Origin: Beroe forskalii
Lineage: Eukaryota > Ctenophora > Nuda > Beroida > Beroidae
Assembly: GCA_011033025.1 (NCBI GenBank)
Contig: WFMF01000099.1
Span: forward strand, 102,001 to 166,000
Direction: 5' to 3'
DNA: 64,000 bases
Shown here: positions 47,426 to 58,550 of the stretch, in pieces
Layout of the letters: each line of letters starts with the position of its first letter
Numbering within the stretch: the stretch's first letter is position 1
Made by a program: the position numbers and the translations under genes
The notes under the pieces: generated by a model
What the model saw: only the letters and a program-made list of their open reading frames with translations
Told to the model about the DNA's origin: nothing
Database searches by the model: none

Positions 47426-48665
47426 TCCTGTTCCCAATCGCGTTTTTGTTTTACAAAAAGGCATTGAGAAAAGGTTAGCAGAGATCGTATTTTGTGGGGG
47501 TTGTGTGTATACTACCTTTACGCGTACTGTTAAATCTGAAATAGGTGGTGGTTTTTGGTCGTTGGTCGTCGTCGTCGTCGTCGTATGTCACATTTTCGAT
47601 GAACTGCTCCTTTATAATATAACTCGCGTCAGAATAGCTTGGTGTAGTGGCATCCTTCGCATTATGGGCTGCAGCTAGCTAACTGGGCTACTTTGTAGGT
47701 ATTCGAGTTCAATGCTCTGTTCATGCTGATGTTCTTTATCAAAAATCTAACAATTCTTAAAACAATCATAAAATTAAAACTTAATCAATCTTCACAGAAT
47801 CAATCAGATTGGATTTCAATCACACAGCCATTTGAACTTCTTTAAGTAAGTAAGTAGCGGGAAATTCGGCCAATTTACAATGGGCAGTATTAGTGCCATC
47901 AGTTATGAATGATCTAAAGAATTGACTAGAGGAAAGTAAAACATGAGAGTTTGTCTCGGTTCATGATTGATAACAATGATATATCTGAATCTTTTATCTT
48001 GGTCAGTAATTAATAATTATATTGTGAATCTCAATCTTGAAAATATCAAGGCGGGGTACAATATTAGCGATCATTGCAATGGTTTGATATCTGCAACGCT
48101 ACACAAAAGAAAATTTAACGCGTAACGAAAATGGTGATCATAGTTATGAAACTCTGAACGGCGCAGCGAATCTTCAAAGAGTTCTATGAAATGACGGGAA
48201 CGCGCGCGCGAACATTTGGCACGTGGAACGAAATCGCCCACGTGATATTTCGATCAGCGCGCGTTAATTCAAAATTGTAGGAGAATGAAATATATAGCAC
48301 CCGCATAGCGTGGAATATTTATAAAATTCAAAAATTGATTCAATGATGTTAGTATTGCGATGTCACACTTGATAGAAGAAGCGTTTTATCACGGAAAATT
48401 ATTTCAGATAAGTCTTTAATCTATTCAATACCAACTCTTGCTCTTAATTCCCGTAGGTGTACGCCCGCGATTGTATCTTGATTTGTGAGGTCACTTTTAT
48501 GCTTTATCGTCAACTCACTATGTCAGTAAATAAGACTGACAACGGTCAAATGACAGCGTACGTTCTAATAGTAATACCAGCCCCGGGGAACAGGAAATTA
48601 AGCGCCTGCGTACGGGAACTATCAGCAACGCACAAGAAATGCTCCGGCAGGCGCAATTCTTGTTT
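47426..48665 (+). repeat. Captured copy of the 43.2-44.45-kb segment, inside the element
   Basis: Partner of 43208-44453, lying 85 bp inside the 3' LTR and antisense to the retroelement. It keeps the promoter-like features of its partner (TCGTCGTCGTCG, GCTCCTTTATAATATAAC, GCCCACGTGATATT). The short ATG frame (48520) keeps MSVNKTDNG and APGNRKLSAC, but indels shift the frame between them. Divergence between the partners is far greater than between the two LTRs. Confidence 0.85.
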
Positions 48666-49548
48666 TTACTGCCATTATTCTTCTCATGCAAAAAAATTTA
48701 ATCACTTCCATTTCTAATTTAAGGTCACTTTAAAATCTGCACTTTGTTTGGTCCCAATCAGATTTTATAAAAACATTCGTTTAACTTTGGAGTTTAATTA
48801 TACTCCAAAAAATACCTTTAAAAGTAAGTCTATATTTGCTTTGAATCAATTCTTGCCATTTGACTTTTTGGCCCTTTTTCAATTTTTATTCATATATGGT
48901 ATCTTAAAATATGTATTTACTATCAATCAAATCACAGTTTAATTCATTCATCAAATTGATTTTTATTCATATTTTAAAACTATCTACTGTAAGTTATTCT
49001 GAAATAACTTTCAAGTTCTAAAAGGAATTGATTCGCTGACTTCTCTTTTCTTCATTTTATTCATATTATAATTCTATTCTTGATCACGTGTATAAACATT
49101 TATTAAATGAAAGTTACTGATTCTCCATTCTAATAATCAGCTATTGATTTATTGATTGATTTTGAACATATTTCTTCAGGCATGCATTTTTTTATTCAAA
49201 AAAAATGTCAATCACTGACTCATTTTTTTACTTATCAATTCATTGAATTTTGAAAAAAAATGATTCATAATTTTGATTTTCATAAGTAGGAACGATTTTC
49301 TCCATTGGCATAGAAATCACTATCTGAGGGTTTTTCAGTTTTTCACCCAAGTTTAACTTATTCATTAATTCAGTGGTTATAGAGGGTGGCATGATTCACA
49401 TAGTGTAGTCTTTCGTAGAGTTCTATGAGAGTGTGTAATCTGGCCGTTCGGCCATACAAAGACATTGCCCAGAACCTTCGCTTAAGATCTTTGATGTGGT
49501 CTAGGATCGGCCCTGTAAAGCTTTTTGCATTGTACCTCTGTCGCTCTA
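48666..49548. other. AT-rich non-coding part of the retroelement
   Basis: Many TTTATTCAT/ATTGATT words; no ORF or known motif. Confidence 0.45.
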
Positions 49549-50673
49549 CTACGTTGCTCCCCCGAGCCTCCTTGCTATGTCTAAGAGCAAGGTGGTCTGG
49601 AGTGCCATAGTTCTTCTCAAGAGATTATCAAATGCAGTGTCCGAGCCCCACGTTGACAAGTCCAGGGCTTGGAGCATGTCTACTATGTCTGTTGTTTCTG
49701 TGCTGATGTAACTTTGGGTGCTAGGGTTTAGGATAACGGGGCCCAGGAGCCGGTCCCATTGAATTACCCTTGGGTAACGGGCAACTGGTACTGCCGGGGC
49801 TCCTCTCCCCCTACCACTCACCGCTGTAACGATGTGGCTTTCCACAGACCTGGACGCCGAACCGGTGGCACTCCTCTCCCTGGACGCCGCCCCCGTGGCA
49901 CTCCTCTCCCTGGACGCCGCCCCCGTGGCACTCCTCTCCCTGGACGCCGCCCCCGTGGCACTCCTCTCCCTGGACGCCGCCCCCGTGGCACTCCTCTCCC
50001 TGGACGCCGCCCCCGTGGCACTCCTCTCCCTGGACGCCGCCCCCATGGCACTCCTCTCCCTGGACGCAGCCCCCGTGGCACTCCTCTCCCTGGACGCCGC
50101 CCCGGTGGATGCCGACCCGGTGGCACTACTGTCCCTGGAAGCCGCCCCCGTGGCACTCCTCTCCCTGGACGCCGCCCCCGTGGCACTCCTCTCCCTGGAT
50201 GCCGCCCCCGTGGCACTCCTCTCCCTGGACGCCGCCCCGGTGGCACTCCTCTCCCTGGACGCCACCCCGGTGGCACTCCTCTTCCTGGACGCCGCCCCGG
50301 TGGCACTCCTCTCCCTGGACGCCACCCCCGTGGCACTCCTCTCCCTGGACGCCGCCCCCGTGGCACTCCTCTCCCTGGACGCCGCCCCCTTGGATGCCGA
50401 CCCGGAGGCACTACTGTCCCTTTTCACTCTCTTGTTCTTACCATGAGCCCCGTTTTCCATTCCCTGGAACCAGTCTTCAACTTTATTCTCAGCTTCGTTA
50501 TTGGATGGAACTGGGACATGGAGCCTATCTTCACTGTTGACTGATGTGGGCGAATCCAGGAACCATATTTCAGGTTCGTCTAAAACGACGATGGAAGAAC
50601 CCGATGTAGACATAAACTGTGTGATTCCTGAGAGGGTCAATTTATTCATGTGCGGCTGCGCAAATTTATTCAT
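49549..50673 (-). CDS. Fourth ORF of the retroelement, Ser/Arg ten-residue repeats
   Basis: 374 codons with a real ATG (MNKFAQPHMNKLTLSG), downstream of env. Layout: an acidic N-terminal ~75 residues (VVLDEPEIWFLDSP, NEAENKVEDWFQGM), a basic link (GKNKRVKR), then about 17 copies of the ten-residue GAASRERSAT, interrupted once by SASTG. A glycine/arginine stretch (SGRGRGAP) and a ~75-residue C-terminal domain follow (YPRVIQWDRLLGPVILNP to TTLLLDIARRLGG), probably helical. The repeat unit is 30 bp, so frames on both strands stay open through the array; this one is preferred because its unique flanks remain open and protein-like at both ends. Errantiviruses normally have gag, pol and env only. 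RxRS repeats resemble nucleic-acid-binding or SR-type low-complexity regions, but no function can be assigned. Confidence 0.55.
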   Translation of the reverse strand: MNKFAQPHMNKLTLSGITQFMSTSGSSIVVLDEPEIWFLDSPTSVNSEDRLHVPVPSNNEAENKVEDWFQGMENGAHGKNKRVKRDSSASGSASKGAASRERSATGAASRERSATGVASRERSATGAASRKRSATGVASRERSATGAASRERSATGAASRERSATGAASRERSATGAASRDSSATGSASTGAASRERSATGAASRERSAMGAASRERSATGAASRERSATGAASRERSATGAASRERSATGAASRERSATGAASRERSATGSASRSVESHIVTAVSGRGRGAPAVPVARYPRVIQWDRLLGPVILNPSTQSYISTETTDIVDMLQALDLSTWGSDTAFDNLLRRTMALQTTLLLDIARRLGGAT

Positions 50674-51091
50674 GGGTGATATTCATTCAGGGGTTATTTT
50701 ATTCCTACGTTAGATTCATTCATGAGTTAAATTCATTCATCATCATGACGTATTAAGTTCATGATTCGTAGGTTAAAATCATAATTCAAGTGGGATAATT
50801 CATTGATTGGAGAGTTTCCTCTACTTAATCAGCCGTTTTATTCAATAGAGAGAATATTCATAAAATGTAAGCAGTCAATCCATACGATAACAGAAACGGC
50901 GAATCAGATACAAAAGGACCCAATCAAAAGCGAAAGAACTGAATAACTATTTAGGTATCTAGACCGAGTTCAAATGTATCAACCCTCTTGCAGAGCTAGG
51001 GTACCATTCTAAAATTATGTAATATGTATAGTGTACATTGGACGATACATATGAGTTGAGATGGAACTACACTATACTTGATTCGATCATA
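50674..51091. other. Spacer between env and the fourth ORF
   Basis: AT-rich, with an ATTCATT-rich stretch; no feature identified. Confidence 0.45.
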
Positions 51092-53402
51092 CTAGTGCAT
51101 AACATAGGCTTTCACATTGGGTACCACAGCTTTTGGGGCACTGGATGCCACTGTCTGACTACCTTTGCTTACCACCCTTAGTTCGGTTTGCCCTGCTACA
51201 TTTCGCACTGTTTTAGGCTCACTGTGCAAAACCGGTAATGGTACCTCTACAACAACAACTCTTTGTGCAGGACTGATTTCCATATACTGCATTCTTTCAC
51301 GTAGCTCACGTTCTTCTTCCCTCTGGACGGTAATCGACCTGAGGGCCGCCCTCAAAATGTTACTGTGCTTTTGAATCTTTTTGCAACAACACAGGCCTAC
51401 GAAGACTAAAACTGATAGAATCGTGAAAACAATGGAAATTATGCTACATATTTCCTGAAATTTGTTTTTGGAAACGCCGAGACCCATGTAATTGTCTTCA
51501 AACTCCCGAAAGACAATTTTAGTTGTATTTGTTAAGACTTTCTTCAGGTTCGAGACGTTTTTGTTGAATGACTCAAGAGATTTATCTTGAAGATAGTGAT
51601 CTAATTGTACTAGAGCTTGTTCGGGAGAGTTCCATTTTAAAGTTTTTACTGTCAGACCATTATTCAATGCATACATGACACTTTTGTCCGTTTGGACCAT
51701 ACTAAACTCAGTCCATTTTAAAAAATACGAGAATTGAGAATTCGACCGAGCGACAACTTCCAACTTGGTAGTCTCGTGCCTCCTCATTGCAAGCACCGGC
51801 AATGCTGAGTATACTAATGCTCCAGCCTTGGTGAAAACCATCTTGTTCTCACATGGAACTTCAATCATCGGGCAGGTACTGGCATCAGTTGTAATGTCCA
51901 GACATGGAATTGCTTGAAGACTTGGAGAAAAACGATCCTCATAACTCTGTTGGCAAAACGTGATATCGTCCTCCGTAGTACAGTCTGTCGTATCTGCAGC
52001 ATAGAACTTGCCTTCTTTTAAGAGTATGGTGTGTGGTAGATCTGCTTCAAAGCAGATGTTTATATTTTTGGAAGTTATAGGTACTTTGATTGGTGTGTAG
52101 GTTCTGTGCAGACCACTAATTTGTAACTTGGGTGCTATGAGGAGGAAATGAAACAGGAGATGAGTATTAGCCTTTGACAGTTGTAACAAATACAAATGCC
52201 CAACTCTGTAGAGCACTTCAGGGTGTAGTTGATAGAGGGTGTCTTTGTAACTTTGTAATTTACATTGTTGGAAACTATAAGCTCCAGGTCCGTGAGGGTT
52301 AAAGTTTGAGGGATGGAGGATTGTAAACGTCCGTGCCGAGGCGCAAAAACCATCTCCTCTAATTTAGCTAGATGGTGCTGCAGTCTCTGTTGGTAGGTAA
52401 GAAGGATCCCTAGAGAGGCTATGTCACATTTCAAGCCAAAAATCTTTTCATTCAGACTTTGTATCGTTACCTCAACAATTTCAAGAACTGACTCCTGGAA
52501 CACTCTCGTGTTAACAGCATTGGCTTGAACAGCAGATGCAAAGGCCGTGAACCGTTTTTCTAGACTATTTAAGTATTTAGGTGCGCCCTAATCTTCTTGT
52601 TTTCTGCTGGAGATTTGAGGATTTCATAGAAATGGTTCACAATTGGGATGTCAGACAAAAAGTCGAATGCATCCCAGGACCTCTCGTTTCTGGAGTTATT
52701 TGAAGAGCGATTGAGCTGCCGTACATCCAGTGAGTACGCTTTTTGTACATCAGTGAACTTCGTTATAAGGCGATCAATATCTATCTCATGATTGGTACTC
52801 ATGGGTTCAAGCACCTTATCATATAATTCATTTCGATTTTGACATAACGAGGCTCGACTTTCGTTAAAATGGTCTAGAATGCAGTCCAGCAAGGCCGTTT
52901 TGCTGCTAACTGATGCATCAAATAGATCCTGTCGATAATAATTGCTGTCCTGAGTCCAGCACATTTTGTTGGTCATGTCATAGCTTACCACCTCACACTT
53001 AAGATTTAAAAGGCATTGGAGAAAGCATTCATATACTGTTTCCTCAGTAGTCAGATCAAGAATGGAATATGTCACGATGGACATCTGATTCCAGCATGTT
53101 TCATTTTGGTTAAAAAGTACAATTTCCCTTATCCTTTGCAAATCAGGACTACAGGGCAGGGTACATGCACTAGGGGGAGGTAAGGGCGTTTCTAATTTGT
53201 AGAAAACACTTTGGTAAAGATTTTCAGAGCTCTGTGCAAGAATGTTGGAGGGTAACAACACAATACCTAGTTCTTCTTTGACAATAGGGGATGTAGAGGT
53301 TATGTAATCTGGGTCGGAATCTCCTGAGCATTCTATCATGAATCTCATAAAAAAGGAGATTCTTATTACATGGAGAGCGATGTTCTTCTTCATAGTTGAC
53401 AT
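51092..53402 (-). pseudogene. env: F-protein-like envelope gene, interrupted
   Basis: Three consecutive reading blocks in different frames. The first has an ATG at 53402, runs to a stop at 52569 (277 codons), and starts with a hydrophobic signal-like segment. It contains a cysteine cluster (CFLQCLLNLKCEVVSYD) reminiscent of a PAN/apple fold, and a possible RxxR cleavage site (NERS) about 40 residues before its end. The second block (52503-52135) has the heptad-rich segment and APRHGRLQSSIPQTLT, typical of the baculovirus F / errantivirus env family. The third (to 51092) has a cysteine-rich ectodomain, a transmembrane helix (about residues 255-280 of that block, SIISIVFTILSVLVFVG, then CCCKK) and a ~90-residue cytoplasmic tail. 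Frame changes lie near 52569-52503 and near 52216-52135. Class assignment rests on layout and short motifs. Confidence 0.65.
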
Positions 53403-54068
53403 AATATCTGCAAGGTCATATCATGTTAAGAAACACTGCTCAGATGTTGAGTAAGTATGGGCAAAATTTGCCCGGCAAAGATGGTTGTTTATAATCACAA
53501 ATCATGATATCGACTGAAGTATATTCTAAATCATATTGCTCAATCTTTTCGCTTCTCAAACTGTTTCAACATTTTAAATGCTTGATAGCTAACTACAATA
53601 AGTCGCCATAGCAGGAAAAAATGTGGTGGCGACCTCCTTTTTCCTACTCTTACTGCGTAACTACCCGTACAGACCAGGGGATCGGATATCCGCTGCCAGC
53701 GTAGGTACGACTCGATTGGTCAAATTGAGTCTGGACATACCTGGGAACTTTCCCACACTAAAATACATTCGGAAACTTCTAGAGTTAAATCACAAATTGT
53801 GACTTATTATTCAGACGTAGCTAGTATTATTATCATGTAAACAACCACTTGCCCTTATAGCACTTTTTAATCGCTCTCTGCTCGAGAATATTCATCAACC
53901 TAGTAGGAACTCAGAATCTGCTAGGATTCTGTTTTAAATCTACTCACTGCTCTGAGATCTTTATTTATTACTTTTTAGCTTTTAAACGCAGCAAATGACC
54001 CGTACCGTAACCAGTTCAGAATCATGAATAATTATTGATATTTGGGACATAATATTCAATCATGATAC
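53403..54068. other. Spacer between pol and env
   Basis: No ORF. In gypsy-type elements env is expressed from a spliced subgenomic RNA, so an acceptor is expected here; I cannot single one out. Confidence 0.4.
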
Positions 54069-55925
54069 TTAGTATGAATAGAAGTCAGCGATTACTGGAA
54101 TATAGCGATCAAGTTGAACTCTCAACGCATGCATTTTGCGATGAAAGCAAAATTTAGAGTTCCCTGTAGCTAGGGCCTGCTCCACTATCCACTTTAGTCT
54201 AGTTGGAGGCCGTCTTTGTCTGACCGGTCTGGCTTGAGGGGCTGTTTGTTCAAGGATTCCGTGAAAATCATCTTCATTTTGTATATCCTCTACACCAAAC
54301 AGCATTTGGAGTTCCTCATCCTCTGATGATGGATATCCTGGTTTATTGTTCCCGATATCTCCAGAGCCGGATACATCCTCTGTATCGCTTGGCGCAGATG
54401 CTGGTGGAATTGTTTTGTCCCTCAATTGCACTGGAACAAACCTCAAAGAATCATAATGAGCCATCTCTTCTTTCTTAGTTTCCGCATTTTTAATGCGGTA
54501 AGTCCACTGCGATAGTATTTCCACAATCTTCCAAGGACCCGAGAATGAATTCTTAAGCTTCCTGTAGTCCTTAATCGCGGGACTCAGCGGTTTCCACAAG
54601 AGCACATGATCTCCGACTTTGTAAGTTGTATGAAATCCTTTTCTCTTATCATACGCGGCTTTCTGGCTCATGAGACCAGCTACGTTATTCTGTCTGACTA
54701 AGTCAAATACCTGGCGAATCTCATAGAATGAAGTGGTAGCTAAATGTGCACCCGATTTATAGAACTCAGCTGTTGTAGTGTCATAAATGAGATCAGATGG
54801 CCCCCTTATTTCTCTCCCGAAATGCAATCTGAAGGGCGTAAACTTAGTTGTGCTACAAACTGAGCTGTTGAGGGCAAAGCAAACAGTTGGTAATAGTGAG
54901 GGCCAGGAGCTGGGGTTATCTTGAACAAGTTTTTTCAAGACGACTACTATGTGTTTGTTGTAGTTTTCGCATTGGCCGTTGCCCTGTGCATGGTAGGCTG
55001 TAGTTTTGGCTTTGTATACACTCATAAGACTGTACAATATCTTCATAGTGTTGGCAGTTGTCAGATTACCAGCTCTATCAGACAATATCTGCTCAGGTAC
55101 TCCATATAGCCAAATCCAACAGTTCATCAAGGCTTTCGCTATGGTAGAGGACTCTGCATTTCTAAGTGGTACTGCATTAAGAAACCGTGTAAATTTGTCA
55201 ACCATGGTGAATATCCATTTGTAAATGCAAGGTCCCTCTATCTTGCCTATCAAATCGATACTAAGGTATTTGCCAGGACGACACGACGGGAAAATTTTGA
55301 GAGGGGCTCTGGGATTTTTAAGATAAGTTTCGTTTATACTGAAGCATACCCCACAAGTGACACAGAACTGTTGCACCTTGGAAGTCATGCTTTCAAAATA
55401 ATACTTCTGCCGTATTCTGCGAAGCGTCTTTTGAGGACCAAGGTGGCCACAAGATTTAAGATCATGATGATTTTTAATGAGGTCCATTTGATCTTTCTCT
55501 GGTACACATATGAGTTCCTTGAACTTATTGGACGCGGATAAATAAAACTTATAGCAAACAAGACCCTTATCACTCAGGCACATGTGTTCAAAATAGCGCC
55601 AGTACTTGTGTAATGCAGCAGAAAACTTAGCTATTTCTGTAGACTCAGTGGGTTTTTGTTTGCTTAACAGCCATTCTTTAATGCTACATAAATCTTTGTC
55701 ATGCTGTTGGCTGTTTTTAAGAAATTCGCTGTAGTAGGCTGGAATTGGGTTCCGAAAAGTTCCCACTTCTTCATTTCCCTTTCGGACGCCGTCTGTAGCC
55801 GTGCTATCGGTGTTTTGGAATTCTTCATTCTTTCCTGAGTCTGTGTCACCTGGTGCTCCAATGTCTACATGTTCGCTGACCACGTCTACTCCACCTAGGT
55901 CACTTAAGATTCGACTCCATTAGCA
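54069..55925 (-). CDS. pol: Retroelement integrase (pol, third frame)
   Basis: The frame opens after a TAA at about 55925; there is no ATG near its start, so it is the end of a polyprotein. Zinc-binding HHCC domain: HDLKSCGHLG...CVTCGVC. The catalytic D,D-35-E core is present: SIDLIG, ILSDRAGN, and HAQGNGQCENYNK (E). A GPY/F-like segment follows (SGPWKIVEILSQWTYRIK). There is no chromodomain; the tail is acidic then basic (VRQRRPPTRLKW). All catalytic residues are present, so the integrase itself looks intact. It is out of frame with the preceding RNase H/repeat segment, which overlaps it slightly at 55904-55925. Confidence 0.85.
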
Positions 55926-56993
55926 GTGGTTCTACGGACTAAGTCTGTGCTGTCTAAGCCATCACTGACTAAGTCTCCACTGGCTAAGTCTTCACTGACT
56001 AAGTCTCCACTGACTAAGTCTCCACTGACTAAGTCTTCATTGACTAAGTCTCCAATGACTAAGTCTCCACTGGCTAAGTCTTCACTGACTAAGTCTCCAC
56101 TAACTAAGTCTCCACTGACTAAGTCTCCACTGACTAAGTCTCCACTGGCTAAGTCTTCACTGACTAAGTCTCCACTGACTAAGTCTCCACTGACTAAGTC
56201 TTCATTGACTAAGTCTCCAATGACTAAGTCTCCACTGGCTAAGTCTCCACTGACTAAGTCTCCACTGACTAAGTCTCCACTGACTAAGTCTCCACTAACT
56301 AAGTCTCCACTGACTAAGTCTTCAGTTGTTATTCGATTTATACTGACCCAAGTTCCACGACCGATGTCATAATTCGCTTTTCCTATTGCGACCTCCTTTG
56401 TATGGACTTGCATTACTCGACCAGAATGGGTGGCAAAATCTTCACCTTTATTTAAGTCAGCGACGGCACATGAATTTATCGCGATCCCACTGTTCATTGA
56501 TTTCTTCTCTTTAGCATTTTTATCATTCAACTCACGTGCATTAATGTCTTTCCACCAGTTAAATAAGTTATCTGATGTCTGTGGTAGACGACTCAGACAA
56601 TCTGGTACGTCTAATAATTTACCTTCCAGATATTTAATGGTGAAAGTGTAGTCTGCTGATAATTCGAGAATCCAACGTAGTAAAACTGCAGAGTTAGTCT
56701 TCTTCAGAAAGCTTTCAAATGTCAATGCTTTCATGTCTACATAACAGGTGAATTTGGCATTGAGCAAGTAGTATCTCCAGCAAACCGTAACGTGATACCA
56801 GAGTGAGTAAAATTCTCGTTTGAATGAGGCCCACTTTCTCTCTGTCTCGTTTAGAATTTTAGACGAGTATGCGATTGGATGGAACTGGTTATCAATTTTG
56901 TGTCCAATACACCCCGCAATGGCAACTTCTGACGCATCAGTGTATACTAACATTTCTTCATTGGGCGAAGGGAAAACGAGGACTGGTGGTTGA
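55904..56993 (-). CDS. pol: Retroelement RNase H followed by ~24 five-residue repeats (pol, second frame)
   Basis: The RNase H domain starts upstream of the first Met (VFPSPNEEMLVYTDASEVAI). Catalytic acidic residues are recognisable: D in YTDAS, E in ETERKWASF, D in CYVDMKAL, D in VPDCLSRLP. About 80 residues later comes an in-frame tract of some 24 copies of DLVSG (variants DLASG, DLVIG, DLVNE, DLVSE), with a higher-order unit of six. The DNA unit is the 15-bp complement of ACTAAGTCTCCACTG, so length changes do not alter the frame. The tract occupies the RNase H-integrase boundary. The periodic D-L every five residues resembles pentapeptide-repeat beta-helices, but the expected small residue before D is G or E, so the similarity may be superficial. 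It is out of frame with RT by one indel near 56994. Confidence 0.8.
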
Positions 56994-58514
56994 CTAAGGT
57001 CTAAGAGCTTCTTTGAGTAAATTCACACTTTTTATAAACTCCGCGGTAACAATGAGTTTGTCGCATTTGAGAGTATCAGTAAGACCTCTTGCTAGTTCTG
57101 CAAAGTTCTTAATGTGTGGGCGAAACCAATTACAGCAGCCCAAGAACCTTCTGACGTCTTTTATAGTTTTAGGAATTTGCATATCTAAAACAGCTCGGAC
57201 CTTTTCTTGATCCGCCTCCACCTTTTCAGTAAGGTACACTCCACAGTATTTCAGTCTTGATTGAAATATTTGACACTTAGCAGGGTTTAGCCTAAGTTTT
57301 GACACTTTAATGCGGCCAAATATAGTGTAAAGGTTAGACAACATGGTTTCGAAATCTGGTGCAGGCGAAAGAATATCATCCACAAAAGCGGACGCTACTT
57401 CTAGGGGACAACCTGCTAGAACTCGGTCCAGTAGATTTTGAAATGTACCTGGACTGCCACATAAACCCAGAGCGAGCACAGTGAACTGGAAAAAGCCGAT
57501 TCCTGGAATTGCAAATGAGGTATACTTTTTATGTTCAGGCCGAAGGGGTACTTGCAAGAAGCCATCGCGGAAATCCAAACTTGTGAACAGTCTTGCCCCG
57601 TGACACCCAGCTAGAATGGTATTCAAGGCAGGAACTGTGGCATAACTACGGACAGTAACAGCATTAAGTGCTCGGAAATCTAGAATGATTCTTGTTTTAT
57701 TCCCACGCTTTAAAACTAATGCAGGCGTGTTGTAGTCACTCTGCTCAATCGAAGTTGAATATATTGTCGGAATAGCTTCAGCGATGACAGTTTTTTTAGG
57801 CAACCAGATTTCACATTCATTGCTATCAATGGCTATTGGGATGTCAACCATACCATTATTCGATTCAACAATCGTATTTAAATCAAAGCTAGTTGGAGTG
57901 TGTGGTGTTTCACTATTCAGAAGGGATATACAATTAAACTGTTCATCTAAAATGACGTTGAATAGACCCCCCACATCCGACAAGGGTTCCTGTGATTCCC
58001 CTTTAACTAACACGCATGATATTGTGTCTAGTCCCTGTACTACTGTGTCTTGGGCTGTGACCAACATGATTTTTCCCGATTTACCAGACCTAGTTTGCAA
58101 CACAGTTTTGAATTCGTGGTTGCTCATTGTTAATTCATTGAAATTCAGGACGATTCTGTGTTTAGTCATAAAAGATTGGCCTAATATGCAGTCTTCGTTG
58201 AATAAGCTAGAAACGATGAAATTTGCTTGCATACAGTGCCTGTTAATCACTACAGGTACATCTTTCAACACTCCCAGCGTCTGTAAAGGCGCTCCTGTTA
58301 CTCCGACCAATTTAAATGTACTCTGTATCACCTTATCAGTTAAACCTAGCTCGTGTACCAGTTTGTCACTAATCAAGTTAGTACTCGACCCAGTGTCCAC
58401 TAATGGCGTTAATTTATGATCATGTATCTTAGCCGCTATGTACACATTACCCTCACAGAAATTACTTTGAGGGACCTGCTGCAAACCCTCGTTATACTCA
58501 TAAACAATAAACAT
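56994..58514 (-). CDS. pol: Retroelement protease and reverse transcriptase (pol, first frame)
   Basis: 506 codons from an ATG at 58514, though in the virus this would be read from gag. Aspartic protease: PLVDTGSSTNLIS near residue 36. Reverse transcriptase from about residue 260: RIILDFRALNAVT, SLDFRDGFLQVPL, GLCGSPGTFQ, and the active-site box AFVDDIL (a Phe replaces the usual Tyr). RRFLGCCNWFRPHI is the thumb/connection segment. It stops at 56994 just where RNase H should continue; RNase H resumes at once in another frame, so this is a single break, not a gene end. GLCGSPGTFQ is a variant of the common LxNAPATFQR and may be typical of this lineage. Confidence 0.85.
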   Translation of the reverse strand: MFIVYEYNEGLQQVPQSNFCEGNVYIAAKIHDHKLTPLVDTGSSTNLISDKLVHELGLTDKVIQSTFKLVGVTGAPLQTLGVLKDVPVVINRHCMQANFIVSSLFNEDCILGQSFMTKHRIVLNFNELTMSNHEFKTVLQTRSGKSGKIMLVTAQDTVVQGLDTISCVLVKGESQEPLSDVGGLFNVILDEQFNCISLLNSETPHTPTSFDLNTIVESNNGMVDIPIAIDSNECEIWLPKKTVIAEAIPTIYSTSIEQSDYNTPALVLKRGNKTRIILDFRALNAVTVRSYATVPALNTILAGCHGARLFTSLDFRDGFLQVPLRPEHKKYTSFAIPGIGFFQFTVLALGLCGSPGTFQNLLDRVLAGCPLEVASAFVDDILSPAPDFETMLSNLYTIFGRIKVSKLRLNPAKCQIFQSRLKYCGVYLTEKVEADQEKVRAVLDMQIPKTIKDVRRFLGCCNWFRPHIKNFAELARGLTDTLKCDKLIVTAEFIKSVNLLKEALRP

Positions 58515-58550
58515 CCTCGCTTTCTGTGACCTTTCTCTCCTGCATCGAAC

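Noticed and set aside
49759..50544. Plus-strand and alternative minus-strand ORFs rich in GTPLPGRRP or RPGRGVPRG repeats
   Set aside because: Shadows of the 30-bp array. They do not extend into protein-like unique sequence at both ends as the 49549-50673 frame does.
55926..56372. Plus-strand ORF of TKSPL repeats
   Set aside because: Antisense of the DLVSG tract inside pol; no independent start or partner.
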